Shown here: one piece after another, positions 8,342-17,646 of the stretch
How the letters are laid out: each line of letters begins with the position of its first letter
How positions within the stretch are numbered: the stretch's first letter is position 1
Source of the DNA: Candidatus Symbiopectobacterium sp. NZEC151
Lineage (GTDB): Bacteria > Pseudomonadota > Gammaproteobacteria > Enterobacterales > Enterobacteriaceae
DNA: 64,000 nucleotides
Direction of reading: 5' to 3'
Assembly: GCF_025962655.1 (NCBI RefSeq)
Contig: NZ_JAGFPE010000001.1
Location: 1,302,001 to 1,366,000, forward strand
Made by a program: the position numbers and the translations under genes
Notes under the pieces: generated by a model
The model's database searches: none
What the model saw: the letters and a program-made list of their open reading frames with translations, nothing else
What the model was told of the DNA's origin: nothing

Positions 8342-10408
8342 ATGAATAATGTCAAGAGCATAGTGATCTGGCTGTTGGTCGCATTAGCGGGGGCTATCGC
8401 CTTCGCTATGCTGGCCTTAAGCCGCGGAGAACACGTTAATGCCGTGTGGTTGGTCATTGCTGCCGTATCCTGCTACAGCATTGCCTACCGCTTTTACAGT
8501 CTGTTTATTGCTAAAAAAGTGTTTGAACTGGACGACCGCCGCGTCACGCCGGCCGAGCGCCACAATGACGGGTTGGATTATGTTCCCACCAACAAGTGGG
8601 TGCTGTTTGGTCACCACTTCGCCGCTATCGCCGGGGCAGGCCCGTTGGTTGGCCCAATTCTCGCCGCGCAGATGGGCTTTTTGCCGGGTACCATCTGGAT
8701 TTTGGTCGGGGTGATGTTCGCCGGTGCGGTACAGGATTTTCTGGTGCTGTTTATCTCAACGCGCCGCGATGGTCGTTCACTCGGGGAAATGGCAAAGCAA
8801 GAGTTAGGCACCTTTGCGGGTGTGGTCACCATGCTGGGTGCACTGGGGGTGATGATAATCATCCTTTCCGCACTGGCTCTGGTGGTAGTCAAAGCGCTGG
8901 CACACAGCCCCTGGGGGGTGTTTACCATTGCAGCGACCATTCCGATTGCGCTGTTTATGGGCGTCTACATGCGCTTTCTGCGCCCCGGGAAAATTGCTGA
9001 AGTCTCACTGATCGGTTTTGTGTTGATGATGATGGCCATCGTGTACGGCGGCGACATCTCTGTACACCCTTACTGGGGCCCTTTCTTTACCTTGCAAGGC
9101 ACCACGCTAACCTGGGCGCTGGTGATCTACGGCTTTATCGCTTCGGTGCTGCCGGTGTGGCTACTGCTGGCCCCACGCGATTATCTTTCCACCTTCCTGA
9201 AAATTGGTGTGATTGCCGGTTTGGCCGTGGGCATTGTGTTCGCAACGCCGGAACTGAAAATGCCGTCAGTGACACGCTTTATTGACGGTAGCGGCCCGGT
9301 ATTCTCCGGTAGCCTGTTCCCCTTCCTGTTTATCACCATCGCCTGCGGTGCCATCTCTGGGTTCCACGCGTTGGTCTCCAGCGGTACCACGCCGAAGCTG
9401 ATTGAACGCGAAAGTCACATTCGCATGATTGGCTATGGCGCGATGCTGATGGAATCGTTTGTGGCGATCATGGCACTGATTTGCGCTTCGGTGATCGATC
9501 CGGGCGTCTATTTTGCCATGAACTCTCCGTCTGCGCTGATCGGTACCACCGTGGAGCAAGCCTCTCAGGTGATCAACGGCTGGGGCTTTATGATCACACC
9601 GGAAGCCCTGAGTGAGATTGCCAAAGACGTGGGCGAAGCCTCTATTCTGTCACGTGCCGGGGGGGCGCCGACCTTCGCCGTCGGTATGGCGCATATCATC
9701 ACCGAAATTTTTAACAGTCGGGCCATGATGGCATTCTGGTACCACTTCGCCATCCTGTTTGAAGCGCTGTTCATCTTGACCGCCGTCGATGCCGGTACCC
9801 GTGCCTGTCGTTTCATGGTGCAAGATCTGGTTGGCCTCGCCGTTCCCGGCATGGGCAAGAGCCACTCCTGGCTCGGTAACATGGCGGGCACCACGGTGGC
9901 AGTCGCTGGTTGGGGCTTCTTTGTCTATCAGGGCGTTATCGATCCGCTCGGCGGGATCAACACCTTGTGGCCGCTGTTTGGTATCGGGAACCAGATGCTG
10001 GCGTCCATGGCGCTGATTCTTGGCACCGTGGTGCTGTTCAAAATGAAGAAACAGCGCTACGCCTGGGTGACCATACTGCCAACCATCTGGTTGTTTATCA
10101 CCTCGATGACCGCCGGCTGGCAGAAAATTTTCCATGAAAAAGCCAGCATTGGTTTTCTGGCTCAGGCTAAACGCTTCTCGCAGGGCATTGAGCAAGGCAC
10201 GCTAATCGCGCCGGCCAAGACCCTCAAAGATATGGAAACCATTGTGTTCAGCAACCAGATCAACGCCGCACTGTGCGGGTTCTTTATGCTGGTAGCGGTT
10301 ACCATGCTGGTTTCTGCCTTTTTCGTGATTCGCCGTGCTCTGGCAAGCGAGACGCCGACGGCAAAAGAAGTGGCTGTTATCTTGCGTGAAGAGACGCCGC
10401 ACCGTTAA
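8342..10408 (+). CDS. CstA-family carbon-starvation transporter
   Basis: A 688-residue polytopic inner-membrane protein of the CstA/BtsT family (E. coli CstA imports peptides/pyruvate, BtsT is a pyruvate:H+ symporter). Family landmarks are RRGEH-type SRGEHVNA near the N-terminus, NDGLDYVPT, LFGHHFAAIAGAGPLVGP, AGAVQDF, LLLAPRDYLSTFLKIG, ISSGTTPK-type VSSGTTPK and DPLGGINTLWPLFGIGNQM. The ATG at 8342 is chosen because GAAGGAG lies 8 bases upstream. An in-frame start at 8318 lacks this. It resembles both E. coli paralogues and cannot be assigned to either by eye, so the substrate is left open. Confidence 0.9.
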   Translation: MNNVKSIVIWLLVALAGAIAFAMLALSRGEHVNAVWLVIAAVSCYSIAYRFYSLFIAKKVFELDDRRVTPAERHNDGLDYVPTNKWVLFGHHFAAIAGAGPLVGPILAAQMGFLPGTIWILVGVMFAGAVQDFLVLFISTRRDGRSLGEMAKQELGTFAGVVTMLGALGVMIIILSALALVVVKALAHSPWGVFTIAATIPIALFMGVYMRFLRPGKIAEVSLIGFVLMMMAIVYGGDISVHPYWGPFFTLQGTTLTWALVIYGFIASVLPVWLLLAPRDYLSTFLKIGVIAGLAVGIVFATPELKMPSVTRFIDGSGPVFSGSLFPFLFITIACGAISGFHALVSSGTTPKLIERESHIRMIGYGAMLMESFVAIMALICASVIDPGVYFAMNSPSALIGTTVEQASQVINGWGFMITPEALSEIAKDVGEASILSRAGGAPTFAVGMAHIITEIFNSRAMMAFWYHFAILFEALFILTAVDAGTRACRFMVQDLVGLAVPGMGKSHSWLGNMAGTTVAVAGWGFFVYQGVIDPLGGINTLWPLFGIGNQMLASMALILGTVVLFKMKKQRYAWVTILPTIWLFITSMTAGWQKIFHEKASIGFLAQAKRFSQGIEQGTLIAPAKTLKDMETIVFSNQINAALCGFFMLVAVTMLVSAFFVIRRALASETPTAKEVAVILREETPHR

Positions 10409-10435
10409 CCGCCTCATTAACGGTGCTGTTTGCCC

Positions 10436-10465
10436 ATGCCCGTCAGCAATGACGGGCATTTTTTT
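10436..10465 (+). terminator. Terminator of the cstA-family gene
   Basis: ATGCCCGTC and GACGGGCAT form a 9-bp stem with loop AGCAAT, followed by seven T. It also separates the convergent YczE-like gene. Confidence 0.88.
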
Positions 10466-10477
10466 ACGCCTTCGGCA

Positions 10478-11086
10478 CTAGGATGAGGCCTTCGGTTGCA
10501 GCGCGCGTTCGCGTGACTGCCCGACAAAATAGGGCAAAAACAGTTGGATCAGCGGGCCAATCGCAAAGGCATACACCACTGTACCCACGCCCACCGTGCC
10601 GCCGAGAATCCATCCCACCACCAGCACCGTCAGCTCGATTCCGGTACGCACATAGCGAATTTGCCATCCGGTGCGCGCCACAATCCCGGTCATCAAGCCA
10701 TCGCGGGGGCCGGGGCCAAAACCGGCACCGATATACATGCCCGTGGCGAGCCCGTTGGTAATGACACCCCCCACCAACAGCGCTGTGCGCGCCCCGAGGT
10801 GCTCGAACTCAGGCAGTAAATCCAGACCCACGTTGGTTGCCAGTCCAATCACGACAACGTTACTGATGGTCCCCAACCCCGGTCGCTGGCGCAGCGGGAT
10901 CCACAGCAGCAGCACCAACGCGCCGATCAGGATAATGATGGTGCCCACACTCAGGGGCAGATGCTGCGCTAACCCGAGGTGAAACACATCCCACGGGTCC
11001 ACCCCTAAATTTCCCCGGATCATCATGGCGATTGCCATGCCGTACAGCGCCAATCCCACATACAGTAACCCAAGCCGATACGCCAT
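10478..11086 (-). CDS. YczE/YitT-like integral membrane protein
   Basis: A 202-residue membrane protein with about five to six hydrophobic segments, resembling the YczE/YyaS group (DUF161/YitT-like) by its N-terminal YRLGLLYVGLALYG, GVDPWDVFH and GFGPGPRDGLM motifs. The ATG at 11086 is preferred over 11104 because GGAG stands 4 bases before it. It is divergent from a MocR-type regulator. This pairing is characteristic of YczR, a MocR subgroup that controls such membrane proteins, so the target relation is well supported by context. The substrate is unknown. Confidence 0.82.
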   Translation of the reverse strand: MAYRLGLLYVGLALYGMAIAMMIRGNLGVDPWDVFHLGLAQHLPLSVGTIIILIGALVLLLWIPLRQRPGLGTISNVVVIGLATNVGLDLLPEFEHLGARTALLVGGVITNGLATGMYIGAGFGPGPRDGLMTGIVARTGWQIRYVRTGIELTVLVVGWILGGTVGVGTVVYAFAIGPLIQLFLPYFVGQSRERALQPKASS

Positions 11087-11161
11087 AGTACTCCACCCCA
11101 CCATAAGCCCTTCGTCACCAACAGGGTGACGTCATCAAGGAAGTTGTGCTACCTTGACGCA

Positions 11162-11204
11162 AAATGGACTTTATTTTAAGGTCCAGTTTATCGAAAGTGG
11201 CTTT
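11162..11204. promoter_or_regulatory. Candidate MocR/YczR operator: three half-sites
   Basis: AAATGGACTTT (11162-11172) and AAAGTGGCTTT (11194-11204) are direct repeats whose TGG cores are 33 bp apart (three helical turns), with an inverted copy AAGGTCCA (11178-11185) between them. MocR regulators usually bind two direct repeats, often with an extra inverted site, next to their own gene. Sequence seen, function inferred. Confidence 0.5.
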
Positions 11205-11226
11205 TTAATCCGTCTGGGAGTTGACC

Positions 11227-12654
11227 ATGGCTGCACGGCGAATCGGCTCGGCCTCATTACAGCGTCTGCTCGGTAACTGGCAGCAACCCGCATCGCGCAT
11301 TCCGGCCTATCGCCAGTTGGCAGATAGCCTGCGGCTGCTGATCCTGGATGGCCGTTTGCCGCTGGATACCCGCCTTCCGGGCGAACGCGATGTGGCGGAA
11401 ATATTGCACATCAGCCGCACCACGGTGACCGGCGCGTTGGCCGAGCTGCGCAGCGAAGGCTATCTTGCCAGCCGACAGGGCTCCGGCTCCCTCACGACGC
11501 TGCCCATCGCACGCACGGAGCCGAATTCGGCCAGGCTGCCGTTGCCTGCGGTCGATCTCTCCTGCGCCGCCTTACCCGCGGGCCCGGAGATCCATCAGGC
11601 TTATACGCGCGCGCTGTCTCAGTTGCCAGAGTATCTCGAACTGAGCGGCTATGACGCTGCCGGACTGCCGCGGCTGCGCACCGCGATTGCACAGCGTTAC
11701 AACGCGCGCGGTCTGCCCACCACGGCAGATCAGATCATGGTGGTGAACGGGGCGGTCAGCGGTTTTACCCTGCTGCTGCGGCTACTGACCGGTCCCGGCG
11801 ATCGGGTGATTATTGAACACCCGACCTATCCTCATGCAATTGGTGCGATAAAAGGCGCGGCCTGTCGCCCGATTCCCGTGGCACTGCCCGATCAGGGATG
11901 GGATACCGACGGCCTTGCCATCACGATTGCTCAGGCAGCGCCACGCCTCGCTTACCTGATCGCCGATTATCACAACCCCACCGGTCGCTGTATGGACAGC
12001 GCCACGCGCCGCACCGTGGCGGAGATCGCCGCACGCACGCGCACGCCAATGGTGGTGGATGAAACCATGTCGGAACTGTGGTACGACGTGCCGCCGCCAC
12101 CGCCGCTGGCCGCCTTTGACGACAGCGGACACGTCATCATGCTGGGTTCGGCGGGCAAAAGCTTTTGGGGCGGGCTGCGGCTCGGCTGGATTCGTGCCAG
12201 TGCACGCACCATCGCCGCGCTGATCCAGATGCGCGATACCGTGGATTTGGGCTCACCATTATTGGAACAGCTCGCCTGTGCGGAACTGTTGCAGGATGCA
12301 GAACAGATTTTGCCTGCGCGCCGCGCCGGGTTGCGTCAACAGCGGGACGAGACCGGTGCCGCCATCGCGCGCCAGTTTCCTGAGTGGCAGTTGAATACAC
12401 CCAGTGGCGGTCTCTGCTGGTGGGCAGAGCTGCCACAACCCGTTGCCACCATGCTGGCAGCCAATGCGGAAACTTTGGGGATTCGAATTGGCGCAGGGCC
12501 ACGTTTTGGGATTGAAGGGGCTTTTGAACGCTTTTTACGCGTCCCGTTTACGCTGCCTGTCAGTGAAATCGAAGATGCGTTAATACGCATCAGACCGGTG
12601 TGGGATCGCATAGCAGCCCACCGCGTCAGCTATCCACGCGGTGGGTTGATTTAA
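11227..12654 (+). CDS. MocR-family (GntR/aminotransferase fusion) transcriptional regulator, YczR-like
   Basis: A 475-residue fusion of an N-terminal GntR winged helix (about 25-90, with PGERDVAEIL and ISRTTVTGALAEL) to a fold-type I aminotransferase domain (about 105-465). PLP-site residues are present: YHNPTG at 248-253, VVDET at 277-281, and the Schiff-base lysine Lys311 in GSAGKSFWGG. The ATG at 11227 follows GGGAG at 6 bases. A TTG at 11221 has no spacing for it. It probably senses PLP or an amino compound and controls itself and the divergent membrane-protein gene. Confidence 0.88.
   Translation: MAARRIGSASLQRLLGNWQQPASRIPAYRQLADSLRLLILDGRLPLDTRLPGERDVAEILHISRTTVTGALAELRSEGYLASRQGSGSLTTLPIARTEPNSARLPLPAVDLSCAALPAGPEIHQAYTRALSQLPEYLELSGYDAAGLPRLRTAIAQRYNARGLPTTADQIMVVNGAVSGFTLLLRLLTGPGDRVIIEHPTYPHAIGAIKGAACRPIPVALPDQGWDTDGLAITIAQAAPRLAYLIADYHNPTGRCMDSATRRTVAEIAARTRTPMVVDETMSELWYDVPPPPPLAAFDDSGHVIMLGSAGKSFWGGLRLGWIRASARTIAALIQMRDTVDLGSPLLEQLACAELLQDAEQILPARRAGLRQQRDETGAAIARQFPEWQLNTPSGGLCWWAELPQPVATMLAANAETLGIRIGAGPRFGIEGAFERFLRVPFTLPVSEIEDALIRIRPVWDRIAAHRVSYPRGGLI
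12617..12645. terminator. Hairpin at the end of the MocR gene, facing araD
   Basis: CCCACCGCG and CGCGGTGGG (9-bp stem, 11-base loop) lie inside the last codons of the regulator gene and could terminate both convergent transcripts. No long T run follows. Confidence 0.45.
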
Positions 12655-12656
12655 GT

Positions 12657-13352
12657 TTATTGCCCGTAATAGGCGTTTTTGCCGTGCTTGCGCAGGTAGT
12701 GTTTATCCAGCAGTTCCTGCTGCATCGGGCCAACATCCGGTGTCAACTGGCGGGTAAAGATGCCCATGTAGGCGATCTCTTCCAGTACCACCGCGTTGTG
12801 CACGGCGGTATCGGCGTCCTTTCCCCAGGCGAAAGGCCCGTGCGCATTGACCAACACGGCGGGGATATCCAAGGGGGAAAGCTGGCGTTGGTGAAAGGTT
12901 TCTACAATCACATTCCCCGTTTCCCACTCATAGCGGCCGTCAATCTCCGCGTCTGTCATCAGGCGGGTGCAAGGGATGGCGCCATAAAAGTAATCGGCAT
13001 GGGTGGTGCCAAAAGCCGGTAAATCTTTACCCGCCTGCGCCCAAATCGTCGCATGGCGCGAGTGCGTATGCACGATGCCACCAACCTGGTCAAACGCCAG
13101 ATAGAGTACGCGATGTGTGTCTGAATCCGATGATGGCTTCTTGTTACCTTCAACCACGCGCCCGGTCGCCAATTCAACCACCACCATATCTTCGGCGGTC
13201 ATCACGGGATAAGCCACGCCCGACGGTTTAATCACCATCAGGCCCTGTTGACGATCGACTGCACTGACATTTCCCCAGGTAAAGGTCACCAGGTGATGCG
13301 CTGGCAGCGCCAGATTCGCCTCCAGCACCTGCTGTTTGAGTTCTTCCAACAT
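12657..13352 (-). CDS. araD: L-ribulose-5-phosphate 4-epimerase
   Basis: Class II aldolase-fold, Zn-dependent epimerase converting L-ribulose-5-phosphate to D-xylulose-5-phosphate. 231 residues, the exact E. coli AraD length. The start at 13352 ([17 protein letters not shown]) is chosen because AraD begins here. Upstream in-frame ATGs up to 13406 add non-conserved residues. Zn ligands His95 and His97 (HTHSRH) and His171 (NAHGPF) are present, with KPSG and KKPSSD phosphate-binding motifs. No araB or araA stands nearby, so it is an isolated copy. UlaF and SgbE are paralogues, but the resemblance is closest to AraD. Confidence 0.88.
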   Translation of the reverse strand: MLEELKQQVLEANLALPAHHLVTFTWGNVSAVDRQQGLMVIKPSGVAYPVMTAEDMVVVELATGRVVEGNKKPSSDSDTHRVLYLAFDQVGGIVHTHSRHATIWAQAGKDLPAFGTTHADYFYGAIPCTRLMTDAEIDGRYEWETGNVIVETFHQRQLSPLDIPAVLVNAHGPFAWGKDADTAVHNAVVLEEIAYMGIFTRQLTPDVGPMQQELLDKHYLRKHGKNAYYGQ

Positions 13353-13682
13353 CATTCGCCCCCCTTTCATCCGATAGGATATTGTCGGGGAGTCGGAGGG
13401 CGGCACCCATGGGCTAACTGGCTATAAACCCTGCTAGGTTCTGCTGCGCATCAGCCTTTATGACCGGGAAGTCATTTATCACCGCGCTGCCTTAATGACG
13501 TCAATAGCATTTACGGCAAACCCTGCGTGAAGCAATTAGGATTTTTCCACCTGCCCAGAGCACTTCCGACGATTATACTAAGTGAAAGAGTGAGATGGCC
13601 GACAAGGTCAGATTAAATAGTGCAAATATCGTGTAATGCGATATTTTCCCGCCGTCGCGGGCGAAAACATCAGGAGATCACC
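13353..13682. promoter_or_regulatory. araD/osmB intergenic region with candidate RcsB box and sigma-S-type -10
   Basis: The divergent 330-base region holds TAGGATTTTTCCAC (13537-13550), resembling the RcsB dimer box, and TATACT followed by AAG (13574-13579), a sigma-S-like -10. The box lies at about -42 from the inferred start site, the position from which RcsB activates osmB in E. coli. The rest shows nothing I recognise. Confidence 0.45.
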
Positions 13683-13895
13683 ATGATTGTGAAAAAAGGT
13701 TTCGTCGTTACTGCCCTCGCCGTTGCGTTAGTCATGACGCTTAGCGGCTGTTCCAACATGTCCAAACGCGATCGTAATACCGCCATTGGCGCTGGGGCTG
13801 GCGCAGTCGGTGGGGCCATCCTGACCGGTGGCGGCACGCTGGGCACGCTGGGCGGCGCTGCTATCGGTGGCGTTATTGGGCATCAGGTCGATTAA
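13683..13895 (+). CDS. osmB: OsmB, osmotically inducible lipoprotein
   Basis: A 70-residue lipoprotein with signal peptide and lipobox LSGC at about residue 23, then NMSKRDRNTAIGAGAG and a glycine-zipper segment ending in GGVIGHQVD, as in E. coli OsmB (72 residues). Expressed under osmotic and stationary-phase stress through sigma-S and Rcs, and probably located in the outer membrane. The ATG at 13683 follows CAGGAG. An upstream in-frame start at 13620 is rejected. Its place beside convergent yciH-pyrF-lapB is the E. coli order. Confidence 0.93.
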   Translation: MIVKKGFVVTALAVALVMTLSGCSNMSKRDRNTAIGAGAGAVGGAILTGGGTLGTLGGAAIGGVIGHQVD

Positions 13896-13901
13896 TCGCC
13901 G

Positions 13902-13929
13902 GTGACAGCAGGGGCCTCCCTGCTGTCAC
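13902..13929 (+). terminator. Terminator between osmB and yciH
   Basis: GTGACAGCAGGG and CCCTGCTGTCAC form a perfect 12-bp stem with a 4-base loop, followed by GTTTCTT. Confidence 0.8.
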
Positions 13930-13937
13930 GTTTCTTA

Positions 13938-14264
13938 TCAGCCGCCTGCCAGCTTAACCTTCAATCCCTTCGCTTCCAGCAACTGTTTTAACAGATCGCG
14001 CTTATCGCCCTGAATCTCAATGGCGCCCTCTTTCACGGCACCGCCACAGCCACATTTCTTTTTCAACTCTGCGGCCAACGCGGTCAGTGCGGCATCATCC
14101 AGATCGAGGCCGGTGATAATGCACACGCCCTTTCCTTTGCGCCCGCTGGTTTGCCGTTGAATACGCACCACGCCGTCGCCTTTCTCACGCGTTACCGGAG
14201 TCGGTTCTTCCTTGATGCGTCCGGCGTCGGTGGAATAGACCAACCGACTGTTGCTCTCACTCAT
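13938..14264 (-). CDS. yciH: YciH, eIF1/SUI1-family translation factor homologue
   Basis: A 108-residue protein with a C-terminal SUI1 domain ([42 protein letters not shown]). E. coli YciH is the bacterial eIF1 homologue implicated in initiation fidelity and stress-linked translation inhibition. Its ATG overlaps the pyrF stop by four bases (ATGA), so the two genes are co-translated. Confidence 0.95.
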   Translation of the reverse strand: MSESNSRLVYSTDAGRIKEEPTPVTREKGDGVVRIQRQTSGRKGKGVCIITGLDLDDAALTALAAELKKKCGCGGAVKEGAIEIQGDKRDLLKQLLEAKGLKVKLAGG

Positions 14265-14998
14265 GCCTGCCCTCCCGCCAACAACGAATGCCGAATCTGA
14301 GCCAGCGTTTGCGCCGGATCGGCAGATTGGGTGATCGGACGCCCAATCACCATGTAATCAACCCCTGCCGCCTGCGCCTGTTCCGGCGTCATAATGCGGC
14401 GCTGATCGCCACTGGCGCTGCCCGCCGGACGGATCCCCGGCGTGACCAACGTAAACGCGTTACCGCATACCTGTTTCAGGCGTTGTGCTTCCTGCGCCGA
14501 ACACACCACACCATCCAATCCACAATCACGCGTCAGCACCGCAAGACGCTCGGCCTGCTGCGCCGGTGTCGCGGTAATGCCTAACGCCAGCAGATCGTCG
14601 GCTTCCATGCTGGTCAATACGGTCACGGCAATCAGCAACGGCGCATCGGCACCAAAGGGCTGCAATGCGGCTTTCGCCGCTTCCATCATACGCCGACCGC
14701 CACTGGCATGGACGTTGACCATCCACACCCCTAACTCTGCCGCTGCTGCCACTGCATGCGCAGCCGTGTTAGGAATGTCGTGAAATTTGAGGTCCAAAAA
14801 AACGTCAAAACCGCGCTGCTGTAACGCGTTAACAAATTGCGGACCGAATAGGGTAAACATCTCTTTGCCCACTTTCAGCCGACAATCCTGCGGACTGATG
14901 CGATCGACGAACGCCAACGCGAGATTCTGGTCAGCATAGTCCAACGCGACAACGATCGGCGACGTAACGGCATGCGGTGGGGTGATGTGTTCGCTCAT
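14261..14998 (-). CDS. pyrF: Orotidine-5'-phosphate decarboxylase
   Basis: Final step of UMP biosynthesis, OMP to UMP plus CO2. 245 residues against 245 in E. coli. The catalytic Asp/Lys network is in [10 protein letters not shown] (Asp69, Lys71, Asp74), with N-terminal VVALDYAD and C-terminal phosphate-binding TPGIRP and VIGRPIT motifs. It follows lapB after 233 bases and is translationally coupled to yciH. Confidence 0.97.
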   Translation of the reverse strand: MSEHITPPHAVTSPIVVALDYADQNLALAFVDRISPQDCRLKVGKEMFTLFGPQFVNALQQRGFDVFLDLKFHDIPNTAAHAVAAAAELGVWMVNVHASGGRRMMEAAKAALQPFGADAPLLIAVTVLTSMEADDLLALGITATPAQQAERLAVLTRDCGLDGVVCSAQEAQRLKQVCGNAFTLVTPGIRPAGSASGDQRRIMTPEQAQAAGVDYMVIGRPITQSADPAQTLAQIRHSLLAGGQA

Positions 14999-15231
14999 GT
15001 GGCCCTCAGTTTTGCTTGGCGATTAAATCCGTGGAGTGAGATTGGTCCGCGTATGAAAATTTTTCGCCGCATTCTACCCTTCTCGCCCCCGAAAGCCCAG
15101 CGGCCCTGCTGGACTGCGCTGCATTTCGCGCGGTGTTCACCGCGGATTTGCTGTCAAACATAAGTATGTTGTAACTAAATTGGCGTTTTTATAAACCAGA
15201 CAACGGCATAAGACGTACCTTACGCCTCAGG

Positions 15232-16401
15232 CTATTGTCCATCCAGACCACGGATTGGTTTGATGCTGGCCCAGGCGCGGCATGACGGACAGTGCCAGTA
15301 GAGGGATTGCGAGGTAAAGCCACACTTCTGGCAGCTGTAGCGCGGTTTGGTGCGTATCTGTTCTCCCACCATATCGCGCAGCACCAGCAGGCTCTCTTTG
15401 GCCCGACCATCTTCCGCTTCACTTAAGTGGAAATCCATCAGACGATGGAAAACCCGCATTGTCGGGTGGCGCTGTAACTGGCGGTTGATGTAGACCTGCG
15501 CCACTTCAGCCCCTTCTTTGCGCTCAAGGATATCCGCCAGCATCAGATCGGCGCTAGCGCCGGTGCTCTCTTCGACACAGCGTTTGAGAAAATCTTCCCA
15601 TGCCTCCGACGCAGGCAAGTGCTGGTAACAGGTCTCCAGCATCGGCAAGGTTTCGCTGACAAAGGCTTTATCTTGCTCAAGCACCTGCTGGAGCACTTCT
15701 ACCGCAGGCGCATAACGCTCCTGAGCGATATGGATGCGCCCCATCATGATCGACGCACGCGCGCACGCTTTATCGGTTGCTGCGCCCTTTTTCAGTAGCG
15801 TCAGGGCTTTATCCAGATCGTCACTGCTCATCGCTTGCAGCGCCAGTTCACAGTAGAAATGGGCGATTTCCGTATTCAACTGCGGCTGACCAAGCTTGAC
15901 CAGTTTTTCCGCAATATCGATAGCCTTCTGCCAGTCACTGGTGGCCTGATAGATCTGCAACAGTTGTTGAAGCGCGCTGCGACGAAAATCCTCTTCATCC
16001 ACCAGTTGGGCGAAGATCTCTTCAGCGCGGTCATACAGCCCGGCCGCCATATAATCACGCCCCAGTTGCTGCACCGCCAACAGGCGCTGTTCGAACGACA
16101 GCGATGCGCTTTCCGTTAATGCCTGATGAATACGAATCGCGCGATCGACCTCGCCGCGAGAGCGGAACAGGTTACCGAGCGTCAGGTGTGCCTCGAAGGT
16201 GTTACTCTCGTCCTTGAGCATGTCAAGGAACAGCTCAACTGCTTTATCCTGCTGATTGGAAAGCAAAAAGTTTACGCCCGTCACATACTCTCGCGACAAG
16301 CGGTTGGCTTCCTGATCCTTGTCTTGCTGCGCGCTTCTGCGGCCCATGTACCACCCGTATGCGGCGGCCACCGGCAATAACAGAAACAGCAGTTCTAACA
16401 T
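15232..16401 (-). CDS. lapB: LapB (YciM), lipopolysaccharide assembly regulator
   Basis: A 389-residue inner-membrane-anchored protein that, with LapC and FtsH, regulates LpxC turnover and so lipid A synthesis. The N-terminal transmembrane helix (LELLFLLLPVAAAYGWYMG) is followed by about nine TPR repeats and a C-terminal rubredoxin-like metal knuckle (CQKCGF ... HCPSCRAW, about 357-375). Length equals E. coli LapB. It lies 12 bases downstream of lapA in one operon. Confidence 0.96.
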   Translation of the reverse strand: MLELLFLLLPVAAAYGWYMGRRSAQQDKDQEANRLSREYVTGVNFLLSNQQDKAVELFLDMLKDESNTFEAHLTLGNLFRSRGEVDRAIRIHQALTESASLSFEQRLLAVQQLGRDYMAAGLYDRAEEIFAQLVDEEDFRRSALQQLLQIYQATSDWQKAIDIAEKLVKLGQPQLNTEIAHFYCELALQAMSSDDLDKALTLLKKGAATDKACARASIMMGRIHIAQERYAPAVEVLQQVLEQDKAFVSETLPMLETCYQHLPASEAWEDFLKRCVEESTGASADLMLADILERKEGAEVAQVYINRQLQRHPTMRVFHRLMDFHLSEAEDGRAKESLLVLRDMVGEQIRTKPRYSCQKCGFTSQSLYWHCPSCRAWASIKPIRGLDGQ

Positions 16402-16413
16402 AGAGGAGGATCC

Positions 16414-16719
16414 TTAGTGGGAAGCAGAGGGCGCAGAGGGCGGCGTTTCGCTCTCTGTCACAGACTGTTGCTGTTCCAGACGTTTGATTTTACGCTGCGC
16501 ACGGCCCAGCGTGATGCGCAAACGCAGGTAGAATAAACCGCAGATCACCCACCCCAGCACAAAACCTACCGCGAACAGCGTCGCAAGTAGCGTGGAAACG
16601 CGATATTCGCCCTGCGCCAGCAGATAGTTGAAGGTGACAACCTGCTCGTTATGCGCCCCCAACGTAATGGAAATGATGAATATCGCCAGTACCAATAAGA
16701 AGATCAGCAAGTATTTCAC
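16414..16719 (-). CDS. lapA: LapA (YciS), lipopolysaccharide assembly protein A
   Basis: A 101-residue inner-membrane protein with two transmembrane helices (about 1-20 and 41-65) and a cytoplasmic coiled-coil tail rich in Arg/Lys/Gln (RITLGRAQRKIKRLEQQQ). Pairs with LapB. In E. coli the pair is heat-shock inducible. Homologous to E. coli YciS, about 102 residues. Confidence 0.93.
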   Translation of the reverse strand: MKYLLIFLLVLAIFIISITLGAHNEQVVTFNYLLAQGEYRVSTLLATLFAVGFVLGWVICGLFYLRLRITLGRAQRKIKRLEQQQSVTESETPPSAPSASH

Positions 16720-16832
16720 GTTCTTGTTCCTGTGATATCGCCTTAACCTGATGATTATGCCAAATGTTGGCGCTAAACCCCATAGAATTATCCATTATAG
16801 CCCGATAAAGGGCACGGCTAACTGAGGTAGCA

Positions 16833-17369
16833 TCAGGCAACAGCGGCAGCGCCGCCTGTTTTTGCGCAACCTGATAACAAAAAGCGATGATCGACAAAAC
16901 GCGATTCAGGCAAAAGCAATTTTATATAGGGCAAGAGCGCATAGCGGGCTTCAGCCGGAGGCATAAAATGGCCGCTGGCATTACTCCAAAAAGCCAGCCG
17001 CTGTTGAACGAATTTTAGCACCCCGGCGAAATGCACCTTGGTGACATTCACAAACGAAGAGTGCCCCTTGAGGGGGATCCTGCTTATCGGTTCTTCCGGG
17101 CAGGCCAGCGCGGCACACTGGATCTTATACGGCGCGTCGACAGGGATAATGAAAACATAATAACCTTCAGTGTGTGAGGCTACGCCTTCGATCGCATTGA
17201 CCATTCGGTACTCCGCGCCCCACTTTTCCAAGGTAAAAATTTCGCTCGGGCCGTAAGGCAATTGCACCGTTTTGCCTTTGACGATGGGGTGTTGCGACGC
17301 CAGTGTGACTTTCAGCCTCAGATGTAAACTCTCTAGCGCGTCTTGTAATGTAGTTCCATCATTGGCCAT
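16833..17369 (-). CDS. Hypothetical protein, unrecognised
   Basis: An ORF between pgpB and lapA where E. coli has no gene. The frame is open from 17690 (285 codons), but the part that looks like protein starts at about MANDGTTLQD (ATG 17369, 178 residues, AAGG 12 bases upstream). Visible motifs: LQLPYGPSEIFTL-like VQLPYGPSEI, EGYYVFIIPVDAPYK, SSFVNVTKVHF. No signal peptide or membrane segment. The upstream part (17370-17690) is basic and low in typical codon bias, and its first 44 bases overlap pgpB. It could be a strain-specific gene or a decayed insert. I do not recognise a family. Confidence 0.45.
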   Translation of the reverse strand: MANDGTTLQDALESLHLRLKVTLASQHPIVKGKTVQLPYGPSEIFTLEKWGAEYRMVNAIEGVASHTEGYYVFIIPVDAPYKIQCAALACPEEPISRIPLKGHSSFVNVTKVHFAGVLKFVQQRLAFWSNASGHFMPPAEARYALLPYIKLLLPESRFVDHRFLLSGCAKTGGAAAVA

Positions 17370-17646
17370 CACTTGATTTAACCTTGCCCGCACCCCCGCG
17401 TTCACGCACCTTGTAGGGACCAGCACCACAGGGACCCGTTTGCGTTTGCGCTGGTGTGTATTGGTCACGCAGAGGACGTTACGTATCAAGCGGTTCAACG
17501 GCATCCGCCACGATGTGTGATCGTGACCGATTGTCCATCTGCATGGCACCCCGGAGAGGTTCACAGCCGGACCAACAATGCCAGAGATCATACCGACGTG
17601 ACCCTGACGTCGGCGTTGCTCGCACTGCAATACAGTGAAAAACGCA

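Noticed and set aside
16649..16897. 82-codon minus-strand ORF overlapping the start of lapA
   Set aside because: Half of it lies inside lapA in another frame, no RBS, no conserved features.
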